Positions 31,853-43,545 of a DNA stretch of 64,000 nucleotides are shown here, in pieces (position 1 is the first letter of the stretch; every line of letters begins with the position of its first letter). The stretch covers positions 310,001-374,000 of the forward strand of contig JAFEMH010001458.1 in assembly GCA_022495995.1 (NCBI GenBank), given 5' to 3'. The position numbers and the translations under genes are program-made. The notes under the pieces are model-generated. The model was not told the origin of the DNA and searched no databases. It worked only from the letters and a program-made list of their open reading frames with translations. Origin of the DNA: Adenophora triphylla var. japonica. Lineage: Eukaryota > Streptophyta > Magnoliopsida > Asterales > Campanulaceae.

Positions 31853-34743
31853 TGTAACGACCCTAAACCTAGGCACCTATTTTAGTATCATAATATGTGC
31901 TTTTAATATTATTTTTAATATTATGTGTTTATTTTATATCTTTGATTTCTTAATATTAAAATAAAATGATTGAAAAATAAAATAATGTTCTTGGGAGAAG
32001 TATAATAATAGGAATGGATAAAATAAATAAAATGTGGATAGTTATTTGTGTAGGGAAAAATAAATAAATAGAAAAGAAGTAAGAGATAAAAAGGAGGTTA
32101 AATGGCATGGGGGGCCATTTTCCCCTCCTTATTTCCCTCCCTATGTTCCCCTTCTTAGTCAACCAAGGACCATACCTTCTTACTCTCCCCATGCCTTCCC
32201 CCACTCCATCCGACCTCCCTCCTACTTCCCTCATCATTTTCATCTTCTTCATTCTTCCTTCTTCCATTTTTCCATGGAAGCTCCATCTTCAATTCTCTCC
32301 TTCCAAAAATGGTAGTTAATGCAATTCTTCTCCAATCGACGATCCGGGTGTACTTTTGGGTTCGTGGAGTCGAGAGGAACACATTGAGCTAAGAAGATCT
32401 TTGATCCACTTCATAATTGCTAGGTGAGTTATTATGACCCTTCCTTTCTTTAAATGTTCATGATCTATGGATGTTGTTATTGTTATTATGATGATTGTTA
32501 ATGCTTTAGAAACCTTCTTGGAAGTGGAAGAATTGATTTATGAAATGGGTGGAGTTAAATTAGGAGATTTAGCTTGAAATGAAATAATGAAATGGTTGGG
32601 AACTTTATAAGAGATGAGTGCTTGGTTAATGAAATGGAAAGAGGTTAATGTTCTTGGAAGATGATCTAGGGTGTAAGAAATGGATGGAGATAGATTAATG
32701 GGATAAACTTGAATGAAGTAGTGAAATGGGTGGAAGACTTGGTGATAAATAATCTAGATCTACATGATCTTGGGTTTAGACGATTTAAGATGAGTTATGT
32801 AAGGTTAGAATCCTCCTTGGTGTTCTTGAAATGAAGAAAGATTTAAGGGAAAATAATCTATGTGAAAATAAGTTGGAAATTCGAAATATGCTGAAAGTGG
32901 TCTTGGGCGGTCGCCCAAGTGGTGATGAGCGGCCGCCCATCTTGGCAGTTTGTTGGATTCCTTTTGAAACTTCCTTGGGCGGTCGCCCAAGTGACGGGCG
33001 GTCGCCCATGTCACCGCATTCTCTCCGCTTTTCCCTTTTCGCTGAATTTTGCTAATTTCCTCGTGGGATGATCCCTAACCATTATAAATTAATAGAACCT
33101 AACCCAATCCGGGTACAAATCAATCCTTCTTAACCTAAGCTAAAATGGAATACCTTGGCTAGGCCATGACGTCTTTATTGGTCAAAGTGGGATTGTGGAA
33201 GTAGTTAAATGATGGTTCGGAGAATAGTTCCAACTTGGGAAATAGATCTTGAACTTTTATTAAGGTTGTTCGAGGTGGTATAATAACTATGTAAGAATGG
33301 TTTATGATATATAGTAGCCTCACTTACTCCTTATCTTCGGTGAATAGTTGCAATGGTGTAGAAATCATAGATTTCACTATTGAACTAATTGGTAATGGGT
33401 ATGTATCACTTTGTGGCCTGATTATTCCAAGTTGTGGAATTATTGATTATATGGTTACCTTAATATCCTAAGTGTGGATTATTTGACAAGTTGTTATGAT
33501 ATCCCAATGTGTGGATATGTTTATTATGTGATTGCTTGGTTATTCAATCGATGGATTTATTTGTTATCATTCATATTTATTGATGATACTATGCATAGTG
33601 TATTAAATGGTTGTGGCACTATGAAATTGATGAACATGAGTATATTTTACCATGTGACTATATTGTTTATCCCCTTTGTGGATTATTTGGTATTGTTATA
33701 TGGTATCCCGGTGTGGATTATGTGTTTATATGGATACTTTACTTGAATTTAAATTCGTTAATGGTATTATGCATAGTGTATTACATGAACTGTTGCACTA
33801 TTGTATGGATGAATCATGAGTATATTTTACCATGTTATTATATGATTATCCCTTTTTGTGGATTATAATTCAAGTAACTATTATGTGCTTGAATGCGTTC
33901 GGGTGGGTATGATGGAAGTCAATCAATTATTGATTTGTTCTATAAGTGATTGAAGGTCCATCATACCGGTGACCCTCCCCTCCTCTGTGGCCACAGAGTG
34001 GGGGCCGTTCTAGCGATCAGATTGAGCATGAAGAAGCCTTTACGCACTGCTGCGATTGGTGTACCGGGGGGAATATATTATTTTTGGATACTCTATTATA
34101 GGTATCTTTTCTTATATGGATCTCTGGGGTATGAGTCCTATAAGAGGTGAATGTGCTGGAGGCAATTCACCAAAGAGTGGAGTTTTACTCCCACGTTGTA
34201 CGACTTATTGTTCAGACGGGAATAGGTAAAATGAGGTAACGTAATGTGTTTACCGCTTTCATAATGTGTTATGTGCTACCATGCGATGTGTTGCACTTTG
34301 TTTGGCATCTTGCTGCATTCATAATAGCTCATTGAGATTTATTCTCACCCCTCTCCCTTTACTGTTTTAGATTCCGAGACAAAGTGGACCGGCCCAAGTA
34401 AGGGCGGTGAGGAGTTTGGAAGTTATATTGTGGGAATTGTCGGGGTATGATTAGGTTGGTATAGAAAGTGTACGTTGGTATAATTCATTTGTGGAATTGT
34501 ATTTATAAATCTTTACTTTATGTTATAACCGAGGCCCTTTTGTAATTAAAACCGTTTCTTACTTGCTAAGTTAGTCAATTATTTCTCCATTGTGAAAAGG
34601 TGTAGATTTATTTTCAAATGGTTATAATAATTGTATTTAATTTTGAAAGTTAAATAAAAGTTTTAAAAGATTAGGAAAAATTGGGTTAGTTTGAGGATGC
34701 TCCAGCTTGGGACACGTGTAGGTTCCGGGTCGGGGTCCTCACA
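31853..34743 (+). repeat. 3' LTR of element A
   Basis: It runs from TGTAACGACCC to CCTCACA, followed by the CTGCG target duplication. It differs from the 5' LTR by scattered substitutions and small indels only; the largest cluster is at 34000-34130. It ends two bases later than the 5' LTR (CCTCACA versus CCTCA). Confidence 0.9.
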
Positions 34744-34822
34744 CTGCGTGCCTTTAAACAATGTACATTCGCGGCCTTCGTGCTTGCCCCTTTACTTTTA
34801 TGCTTTACTTGTTTCATCATTC

Positions 34823-34932
34823 ATTGTTTTGATAATTCATCAAAAACTCTTTACCTTCTTTCCTTTGACGAAATACCACCATACACATATACTCCCATCG
34901 AAAAAGTGAAGTCGTCTTTAGGCGACTTTACT
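34823..34932. repeat. 110-bp direct repeat, left copy
   Basis: It runs from ATTGTTTTGATAATTCATC to GTCTTTAGGCGACTTTACT and is repeated at 35806-35915 with only a few differences, so the minisatellites sit between two near-identical copies. Confidence 0.85.
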
Positions 34933-35200
34933 TACAGTACATATTATGCGACTCATCTTGTCGCTGATTTTAGCTCTTTTTTGATCTTTCCTTGCTTCTC
35001 ACTTAGAATAATTTCCTTCTTTTTGCCTCATATCTTTCCTTGAAAACCCTCTTTTCCTGTCATTCAGGCGAGATAGAGATCTCTTTTATAGCGACTTATG
35101 TTCATGCCCTTAAGGCGAGATGGAACTTTTCCTCATTTATAGTCCGGCGACTTTCATTTTTATAGTCCCGTAGACTTTCATCTTTATAACCCTTAAACTA

Positions 35201-35620
35201 ACTCGCATCTTTTATAGTCCTTAGACTGACTCGCATCTTTTATAGTCCGTGGACTGACTCGCATCTTTTATAGTCCGTAGATTGACTCGCATCTTTTATA
35301 GTCCTTAGACTGACTCGCATCTTTTATAGTCCGTAGATTGACTCGCATCTTTTATAGTCCTTAGACTGACTCGTATCTTTTATAGTCCGTAGACTGACTC
35401 ACATCTTTTATAGTCCGTAGACTGACTCGCATCTTTTATAGTCCGTAGACTGACTCGCATCTTTTATAGTCCTTAGACTGACTCGCATCTTTTATAGTCC
35501 TTAGACTGACTCGCATCTTTTATAGTCCGTAGACTGACTCGCATCTTTTATAGTCCGTAGACTGACTCGCATCTTTTATAGTCCGTAGACTGACTCGCAT
35601 CTTTTATAGTCCGTAGACTT
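35201..35620. repeat. 28-bp minisatellite, 15 copies
   Basis: The unit starts ACTCGCATCTTTTATAGTCC and continues GTAGACTG. Units begin at 35201, 35229, 35257 and every 28 bases to 35593. Variation is mostly CCGTAG versus CCTTAG and AGACTG versus AGATTG, arranged in runs that suggest recent amplification of short blocks. Confidence 0.95.
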
Positions 35621-35765
35621 TCTTTCACATGATATTTTACGACTTACCTTGACTCACATCCTTTATAGTCCGTAGACTTTCTTTCACATGATATTTTACG
35701 ACTTACCTTGACTCACATCCTTTATAGTCCGTAGACTTTGATATTTTATGACTTACCTTGACTCA
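35612..35765. repeat. 59-bp tandem repeat derived from the minisatellite
   Basis: Units starting CGTAGACTTT at 35612, 35671 and 35730 contain a minisatellite-like half (CACATCCTTTATAGTCC) plus TCACATGATATTTTACGACTTACC. The third copy has lost about nine bases. This is a higher-order unit grown from the 28-bp array. Confidence 0.85.
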
Positions 35766-35805
35766 CATCTTTTATTCATTCACCTGTTTTCATAATTCAT
35801 CCAAT

Positions 35806-35915
35806 ATTGTTTTGATAATTCATCAAAAACTCTTTACCTTCTTTCCTTTGGCGAGATACCACCATACACATATACTCCCATCGAAAAAGTGAAGTCGTCT
35901 TTAGGCGACTTTACT
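35806..35915. repeat. 110-bp direct repeat, right copy
   Basis: Copy of 34823-34932; differences include GGCGAGATACC for GACGAAATACC. Confidence 0.85.
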
Positions 35916-36210
35916 CTAAGCGACTTACTTGCCATGTTATTGGCGACTAATCATATATTATTACAACATAAGATTTAATCCGAACAAAATAAATATGAGT
36001 AATGATATTTCATATTTTCATTATATTCAAAGCATATTCAACACATATTCAAACATATATATCTTCTATTCAAGGTATTTTTATTTCATTCAAAGTTATA
36101 AGACATATGTGACTTTCATTCATGATTGAAAAATTCATAAATTCATCAAAATTGCTATGAAAAAGACTTTAATAAGAATAATTTCAAATAGGCAAATTAC
36201 CCTTATCACT

Positions 36211-37370
36211 TCAATGATAATACTTCTTTAGATGATCCACACTCCATGCATTTGGGACATCTTTGCCGCCTTCTTCCTTCAAATGATACGTCCCTTCTCG
36301 CACAATCTTGGCAATCTGAAAAGGACCTTCCCATTTCGGGTCTAGCTTGGCAAATCCCGCTGTCGCTCCTTTAACTTCGCGGCTTCTCAACACCCAATCC
36401 CCTATACTGAATGATCTCTTATTCACCCGTTTGTCGTGCTGCGCCTTCATCCTCTGCTTATAATTGATCATTCTCATTCTCGCCCTAAGTCTTTTTTCAT
36501 CACTCAAATCCAGCTTGAAACATCTTCTGTCGCCATTCATTATCTCGTCATAATAAGTTACCCTATGAGTAGGCAAACCCATCTCAGCGGGAGCCATTGC
36601 TTCTGAACCATAAATCAATGCGAAAGCTGTCTCGCCAGTCGATCCCTTCACCGTTGTTCTAACATACCATAAAGCTGTGGACAATTCTTCCAACTAAGCC
36701 CCTCCTCTTTTTTCTAAGTTTTTACACAAAATCTCCAGAACTTGCTTGTTGGCGGCCTCCACTTGTCCATTGCACTGCGGCCTATGGGATCGCGGACCGC
36801 CAATGCTTGATATTCAAATTCTCGCAAAACCATGAAACTTCTTCCCGAATTGTCGCCCGTGATCGAAATGATTGCTCGCGGCATTCCGTGGCGACACAGA
36901 TTTCTTCCGTTACAAATCGATAATTTGGTCTTCAGTGGTAGAAGTTAGTGCCCTTGCCTCTGTCCATTTAGTGAAATAATCAACAGCCTACCACCACCAT
37001 CTCGAGCTCCTCCTTTGGCCTTGGGGAACGGTCCTATAAGGTCTATCCCCACATATCAAAAGGCCAAGCCGCTATAATTGGTGTCTGTTCGCCATGCAGT
37101 GTTGCCTAGGAATGTTGGCATGTCGCCGGCACCGATCGCATTTCCTCACGTATTCTTCCGCATCTTTCTTCAATGTTGGCCGCAATACCCATGAAACATG
37201 ATTTTATTGGCCAAAGTTCTTGCTCCCGGATGGCCCCCACAAACGCCCTCATGCACTTCAAACAAAACATTATCAACTTTGCCCGCTCTACACATCTCAT
37301 CAAAGGTCTCGAGAAAGACTTGCGGTACAAGATCCCATCTTGCACAAGAAACCTTAGCGACATTTTCTTA
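36211..37370 (-). pseudogene. Tat integrase, frameshifted
   Basis: The 3' part (36211-36693) is one open frame of integrase C-terminal type: VRTTVKGSTGETAFALIYGS, later KWEGPFQIAKIVREGTYHLK and a final HLKKYYH as in Tat elements. Upstream, pieces of the zinc-binding domain (LRFLVQDGILYRKSFSRPLM) and catalytic core (GIDLIGPFPKAKGG-like) lie in different frames separated by stops and small indels. The enzyme would insert the cDNA; this copy cannot make it. Confidence 0.8.
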
Positions 37371-37573
37371 ACTATCCTCGCCCCGTCTTCTTCGAGGCAG
37401 CCTCCTCTTTTCCCAAATAATCCTTCATTTCACTTACCCAATCTTTTTCACCTACTTCAACCTCCATTATCGCCGGCCCGTCATATGCCGGCTTCTTCAA
37501 CAAATTCCACCACCACCTTCTTGGGCAACTCTTCAATTTTGTCACAGTGCCTTTACTCAACATGTCGGCCCGT

Positions 37574-37788
37574 TCATTTTTCTCTCTCGTCGATCTCGCA
37601 CCCGCCTTCCCAATAATCGAAGCTTTGCAAAATCTGCCTTACCATTTCACAATATTTCGCCAAAGTTGTACTCACCACCCCATATCTACCTTTTACTTGG
37701 TTGACAATCAATTGAGAATCAGAATGAGCGACTATTTGCTTTACTCCAATATCTCGGCATAATTCCAATCCCGCAACTAAAGCCTCAT
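37574..37788 (-). pseudogene. Tat second RNase H (aRNH), C-terminal half
   Basis: Reads EALVAGLELCRDIGVKQIVA, then HSDSQLIVNQVKGRYG, the usual second half of the Tat aRNH domain. The first half is at the other side of element B, ending near 46212. The CTCAT duplication marks the break. Confidence 0.85.
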
Positions 37789-40455
37789 TGTGAGCACCCC
37801 AACCCGGGACCTAACACGTGTCCCGAGCTAAGGGAGCTCAAGCTAAGAAAAACCTTCTAAATTTTTAAAACATTTATTTGCCTTTAAAAGAATACCATAC
37901 TTTCAAACTTTTAAATAAAAATGAATTGATAATATCCTTACTTAGAGGGAATCCAACTACAACTTTAATAAACCGAAATCTGATTAATTACACAAAACCC
38001 TGAATAACATTGTTTAGTAAAAGTGTTGTCCATACAAATTATAAAAGTGGAATACTTAATAAATACTCCTAAGAGCCAACTTCTAACTTAACCTGACAAG
38101 CCCCAAAAGTACAAGTCCACAATGATATCCCCGGCCTCACTGGTTCGAGTCACCTGTCTCGGAATCTAAAACAAGAAGGGAGAGGGGTGAGAATAAATCT
38201 CAATGAGCTATTATGATATGCGCAAGATGCCATACAAGATGCAACACGTAGCATGGCAACACATAACACATTATAAAAGCGGTAAACACCTTACGTTACC
38301 TCATTTTACCTTTTCCCGTCTCGAACAATAAGTCGCATAACCGGGAGTAAAACTCCACTCTTCGTGAATTGCCTCCAAAGACATTCACCTCTTATAGGAC
38401 TCATACTCTGCATCATCCATATAAGAAAGGATACCTATATTAGAATATCCAAAAACATAATATCGTCCCTCCTTACAACGGTTGCAAACGTAACCGTAAA
38501 GGCTACTTATCACTCAATACAAACTCGTTAGCACTTCACGCCGTGGCCACAGAGCGGGAAGTGGTCACCGTATGATGTACCTTCAATCACTTATTGAACA
38601 AATCAATAATTGATTGGCATCCATCATACCCACCCGAACATAGTACGCTCAAGCACATGATAGTTACTTGAGATAAATCCACAAAACGGGATAGTAATAT
38701 AACAACATGGTAATGTATACTCATGCCAATCAATGCCATAATGCAACATTTAAGTAATACACTATGCATAGTATCATCAACAAATATGAATGATAACAAA
38801 TAAATCCACAAATGGAATAACCATACAACTACATAGTAAACATATCCACACGTTGGGATAACATAACAACTTGTCAAATATTCCACACTCGGGAAGCCAC
38901 ATAACACTTGCCAAATAATCCACAAAGGGGATAAACAATATAGTCACATGGTAAAATAGAATATCTGGAAATGATCATTACATATTTAGTTTATAAAACC
39001 AATTCCATTTTAAAGATCACCTAAAAATACTCAATTTGGACTCTTGAACCATCCAATTTCGAGTTCGTATGAATTAACTATGATTTATTCAATTTCCACT
39101 CAACTTCTAACGTACAATACTACCTGCTGTAACCAAATCAGATTTTTGAGACATAAGGATAACTTCTTTAGCTATGAAACCATCATATTCAGAAAGTACT
39201 CAGAAAAATACCCAATTTAGACCCAAGAACCATCCAATTCCGAGTTAATATGATTAAGTTATGACCATCACAAGTTGGGGAAATTTTTACAATCCCAGGG
39301 GACGAGTCGTCCCCTGCATAACCAATTATTCCCCCACAAGGGGACGCCTGAATCTGAGCCAGTGCATTGGGGACGAGTCGTCCCCTACGGGACGAGTCGT
39401 CCCGTTTCCGTTCTAGGTTGATTTTGACTTGATTTCAACATATTTTGGGGTATCCCTTTCACCCAAACTAATACTAATATATCCCAACTTTAGTATGACA
39501 CTTCATTATCTCATTTCAACCCAAGGTAACACAACCTAAACCTAGATCATTTACCACTTGGTTTTCCACCCATTTCACTACCACATTCAAGCTTAACTTC
39601 TTAATTTAATTAAACCCATTTGCTTACCCTCATGACTCACTTTCTTAACCAATTTCAAGCTTAACCTTTTTTTAATCCCAAATCATCCTATGTTCTTACA
39701 CTCTTGATCAACAATAACATCATTCCATAAGATAAATCAAATCCTCAACTTCTAAGAATATTTCTAAGGCATTAAACAACCATTTAATAACAATAACAAC
39801 ATCAAATCATTGATGCACAAACAAAGAAAGGAATTCATAATAACTCACCTTAGGTTTTTAGGATGATAAGATGATCTTCAAAGCTTGATTGATCCCCTAG
39901 ATGATCCTAACTCAAAACACCCTTTAACTTGAATTTGGTGGAGGAATGGTTTAGCTTCAAAGCTTGAAAGAAGGAGTTTCCATGGAGCTTCCTCTAAGCT
40001 TGCTAGGAGGAGTTTGTGAATGAAAAGAAGGAGGAGGAAGATGAGTGTGGGAGATAATAGAGGGGGAGGGGCCGTAGAGTGAGGAGAAAAAGGGGGAGGG
40101 GACACTTGGCAAAGAGGAGGGAGGGTTACAACTTTTGGCCCCCCATGAAAAAGTCTAACTAAGGCTTTTATTTTCATTTTTTATTACAAAAGAAATAAAT
40201 AAATCCTTATCCCATTTAACTCATCCTACTCATTTAACCTCCCTACACTATTTAGCATATTTCCATTATTATTATTTCCCAATTTTCTTTATTTAATACC
40301 CAATAATTTCTCAAGAGGTTCCAAATTCACTTCTCACCCAATTTATCTTAATTTAAGAATTTTCAAAGGCATAATTGAACACACAAAGCTAACATAAATA
40401 TTAAAAGTATATAATATAATACTTAAATTTAGTGCCTAGGGTTGGGGTCGTTACA
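37789..40455 (-). repeat. 3' LTR of element B
   Basis: On the + strand it starts TGTGAGCACCCC and ends GGTCGTTACA. It is nearly identical by eye to 43546-46206. It contains GGGGACGAGTCGTCCCC dyads at about 39298 and 39369 and GGGACGAGTCGTCCC at about 39389. Confidence 0.9.
39298..39403. repeat. GC-rich dyad module in LTR B (GGGACGAGTCGTCCC)
   Basis: Three near-perfect dyads of GGGACGAGTCGTCCC, two with an extra flanking G/C pair, lie within 106 bp. The other LTR (about 45050-45155) has the same module with single-base decay in two of them. The offset from the LTR start is the same as that of the different dyads in LTR A. Confidence 0.85.
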
Positions 40456-40468
40456 CTCACTCCCCCTT
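40456..40468 (-). other. Polypurine tract of element B
   Basis: Minus strand AAGGGGGAGTGAG, identical to that of element A, adjoins TGTAACG. Confidence 0.85.
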
Positions 40469-42377
40469 AAAGAAAATTCGTCCCGAATTTGACTGCCGCT
40501 ACCCTAAGGATCACATAGCAAATGTTACCTTTCACACATTCTAACTTAACATTTCCAATTAGATTTCTCAACGGCATAATTCTACTATACACTTTCTTAA
40601 CCCGAATACTCTAGGACTTCACTTCCCAATTTGTCTCTTCCATACCATGATTCCTTCCAAGATTCCAAATTTCAATAATAATACGACATTACAATGCAAC
40701 ATCCCAAGAATACCATACAATTATTACTACCCGAATTTCCACGACCTCAAGAAAGTACAATTAAATAAAGGGATTACAACTTAAGTCACCAAATACATTA
40801 CGATATTATATTTAAAACTTCAAATACCCTATAAGCTGTCCCAAGTCGGTCTATAAGTCAAACCACCAACATTTCCTAAAACTTCAAATGGATTAACAAA
40901 CTTTGGCGCTAATCTACCTTAGGCCTAGCTTCCTAATTTCATCCCAACAAATTGGAGATCGATAATATCTCCCCGAAACATGCCTCATACGATTTTATCT
41001 CAAAGCTAGAATGATACCTCGCTATTTACGCAAACTCGCTAAGGTTAATTAAACCGCTCAAGTTGAAGGGAAATCCGTCACTCAACATAACCTACTCCTC
41101 AAGAATTTGGGTAGTCTTCAAATCTCTTCATTTCGACTAACTTACTCCTCCAACTCTTAGGATCGGTAACAACTCTCAAAGGAAGCTTCAAAAGACAAGT
41201 TTCCTACCTAAATAACGCAACACACGTGTAGCTACTCCCGAGTAGAATATAAGAAAATCTCACTTATCCAAGTTAAATTCTCAAGGCATACGTTATCACT
41301 TTCCCATTTCGTATAATATCATAATCAAATCTTCCTTTAATACACACTTAAGTTTTTACAAGATTCTCACATTCACTAGGTAAGGTAAGGATTGGGTCCA
41401 AGGCCAACCTATTTTCCATCACTACAATATGATTCATCCTTATTACATCCTACACCATTTATACGTCCTTTAGAGTCAACTTAAAGCAACGACTCTACAA
41501 TTCTTAAGAATTCCTTAAATTCCTTCGGTAACACTTGTCAACTTAAAGATCACTGACTCAACCCTCACAAGATCCTATGGTAACATCCGAGTTTAAGACT
41601 ATAGAACCCAAAATTTTACAACCTTCTCGAGCCAACTCATACTAGTCAAACTTTGTATACAGGGATTCCTCACAAGGAAATCATTAACCCAACTCTCGCT
41701 TATTTTCACGATCTTCCCGAAACTTTAATTAACAAGGAGGTCATCAATTCCAATCACCCTAAAGCCAACGAAATAAGGGTTACAATTCTCGCTTATCTAA
41801 CTCGTAACCAACACATGAAATATACCGACGGAAACACATTTACTACCTTCTTACCACTAGCACATAAAATTTGGAAAAGACTCCTTATACAAGTCTAACA
41901 TATACCAGCTTACTCTTCACACCTTAATTCAAAAGTTCCACCTTAAAGGCACGTAAATAACAAGAGTTTCACGTTACGCCTACCTATATCAAATACCAAT
42001 ACAAGCAGCTTAGGCATAGAAAAGGAGACTCACCTATTTGGATAGTCTATCAAGATACAACAACTACTTAACCCTCCAGGTCAAGTATATCTCAAAATCA
42101 TAAATTGATAACTATACTAATTCAACCGGCAATACATGCTCGCCCACAACCACATCACCATCGTGGAAATCAAAGACGGTTCGAGATATTCTCTCATAAG
42201 AGCGTAATCCTCTAACAATAAAACAAATTCTCAACAATGTATGTCACATATAAGCAAAATGTGATGCCAAATATAAATGATATGCAAATGTAATCTAACA
42301 AGTATGACCCCTAACTTCGAGACAGGAATTTACCTCTAGTGACACTGAGGGATCCATCTCTCCCGAAACCGAAACAC
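40469..42377 (-). pseudogene. Decayed 3' interior of element B
   Basis: The minus strand around 40880-41040 contains NRMRH-like and RSPICWDEIRKLGLR-like pieces of the integrase C-terminal region, colinear with the remnant in element A. Near 42130 a VVVGEHVLPVELV piece resembles the protease region. No RT catalytic motif was found. Short frames on the + strand here are chance. Confidence 0.6.
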
Positions 42378-43485
42378 CTACTCGACCATAGACCTTCTCT
42401 CTTGGCTCCCCTTCGCTATCTCTCTTGGTACTTCCTCTTTGTCGTTCACCTTGCCGACCGCCGCCAAGCTCGTCCCCGCCGCGACCTCGGGGCAATTTCT
42501 CCTAAAGTGTCCCAAAGCTCCACAACTTAAACACTTGCCTTGCTTACTCCAACATCGATCTTCGGTATGTCCAATCCTCTTGCAAAATTTACAATTCGCT
42601 CCATACCGCTTGGGTACCGGCCTAGACGAAGAAGCTACAACAAACTCTCCTCTCACACTTCCCGAAATTAAAGTCCTTGGCCGTCCTTTAATGAGTTTGG
42701 GTCCTTGTCTTATATACTTTGGTTTGTTTTCAATCCCACCTTCCAATTTTCCACTATCTTCCCCAATGTCCTTTTCGACCTTATATGCTCTATCTATGAC
42801 TCCTGGAAAGTGGTGAATTTATTCATCCATAATTTCTTCCTAAGCTCACTCCTCAAACCTCGTTACGAACTTCGAACCCTTTTTACTTCATGCGATACCA
42901 AATGAGGGCAACACCTAGCTAATTCCTCAAATCGGGCCGAATACCGGTCCACCGTCATGTCCCCTTGTTTTAGTCCTAAGAATTCGATTTCCTTCTTGTC
43001 CCTTGTAACCATCGAAACGAAATAATCCTCGAAATGTTTGGTGAAATTATCCCAAGTCCGGGGGCGTATGATCCCGCTCCCAACTTCCTTTCAATATTTG
43101 CCACCACCGATCGCCTAAACCTTCAAATTTGAACACGGCATACCTAACTTTCTCCTTGTTGGGACTTTCTATAACCTCAAAAATCCTATTTATTTCTCGC
43201 TAACCAATTTTCTCGCCTTTAACGGATCCGGATCTCCATTATAGCTCGGTGGGTTCATCTTCACAAATTTTTCCAATCCATTACCTTGACATCCTCAAAG
43301 TTGATTCGAACCGATCCTCTAGTCTTCATATCTTGTACAAACGTCCTGAATAGTTCCATCATCTCTTCATTCTGAATTCCATCTATGCCCATATCTTCTT
43401 CAACTCCTAGAACTTTCCGCTGATCATCCTTGCTTCCGGCCATTAGAACGAACTCCTGCATTAAACACTCGGCGTCAATTTCCAC
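42378..43485 (-). pseudogene. gag of element B with two zinc knuckles, frameshifted
   Basis: The 3' part (42378-42746) encodes two CCHC knuckles, CKFCKRIGHTEDRC and CLSCGALGHFRRNC. The 5' part (43261-43485) is an N-terminal piece ending FEDVKVMDWKNL. Between them the capsid core (NPPSYNGDPDPLK-like, then VRYAVFKFEGLGD-like) is broken by frameshifts. The protein would package RNA; this copy is defective. Confidence 0.8.
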
Positions 43486-43527
43486 ACATTCCCACTTAGT
43501 CTAGACATCTACCCTCGACCTCCAAAC

Positions 43528-43545
43528 TAAGCTCGATACCAACCG
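43528..43545 (-). other. Primer binding site of element B
   Basis: Minus strand GGTTGGTATCGAGC follows the LTR, the same altered iMet-type site as in element A. Confidence 0.7.

Larger units (their letters stand above)
25682..34743 (+). mobile_element. Nested element A: chromovirus-like (Tekay/Del type) non-autonomous LTR retrotransposon
   Basis: Two long direct repeats (25682-28562 and 31853-34743) flank a 3.3-kb interior. CTGCG is duplicated at 25677-25681 and 34744-34748, proving insertion just downstream of the antisense gene. Primer site and polypurine tract are present. The interior carries only stop-riddled protease and integrase remnants. Long LTRs, an iMet-type primer site and these remnants suit the Tekay/Del chromoviruses. 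Confidence 0.85.
34749..36210. other. Hypervariable 3' region of the Tat element
   Basis: Noncoding DNA between integrase and the antisense gene. It holds a 28-bp minisatellite, a 59-bp repeat and two 110-bp direct repeats, listed separately. Tat-lineage elements are known to carry tandem repeats here. The right part (35930-36200) is AT-rich and featureless. Confidence 0.75.

Noticed and set aside
35201..35620. Regular 28-bp repeats resembling a CRISPR array
   Set aside because: Units are directly adjacent with no unique spacers, and the host is a plant retrotransposon 3' region.
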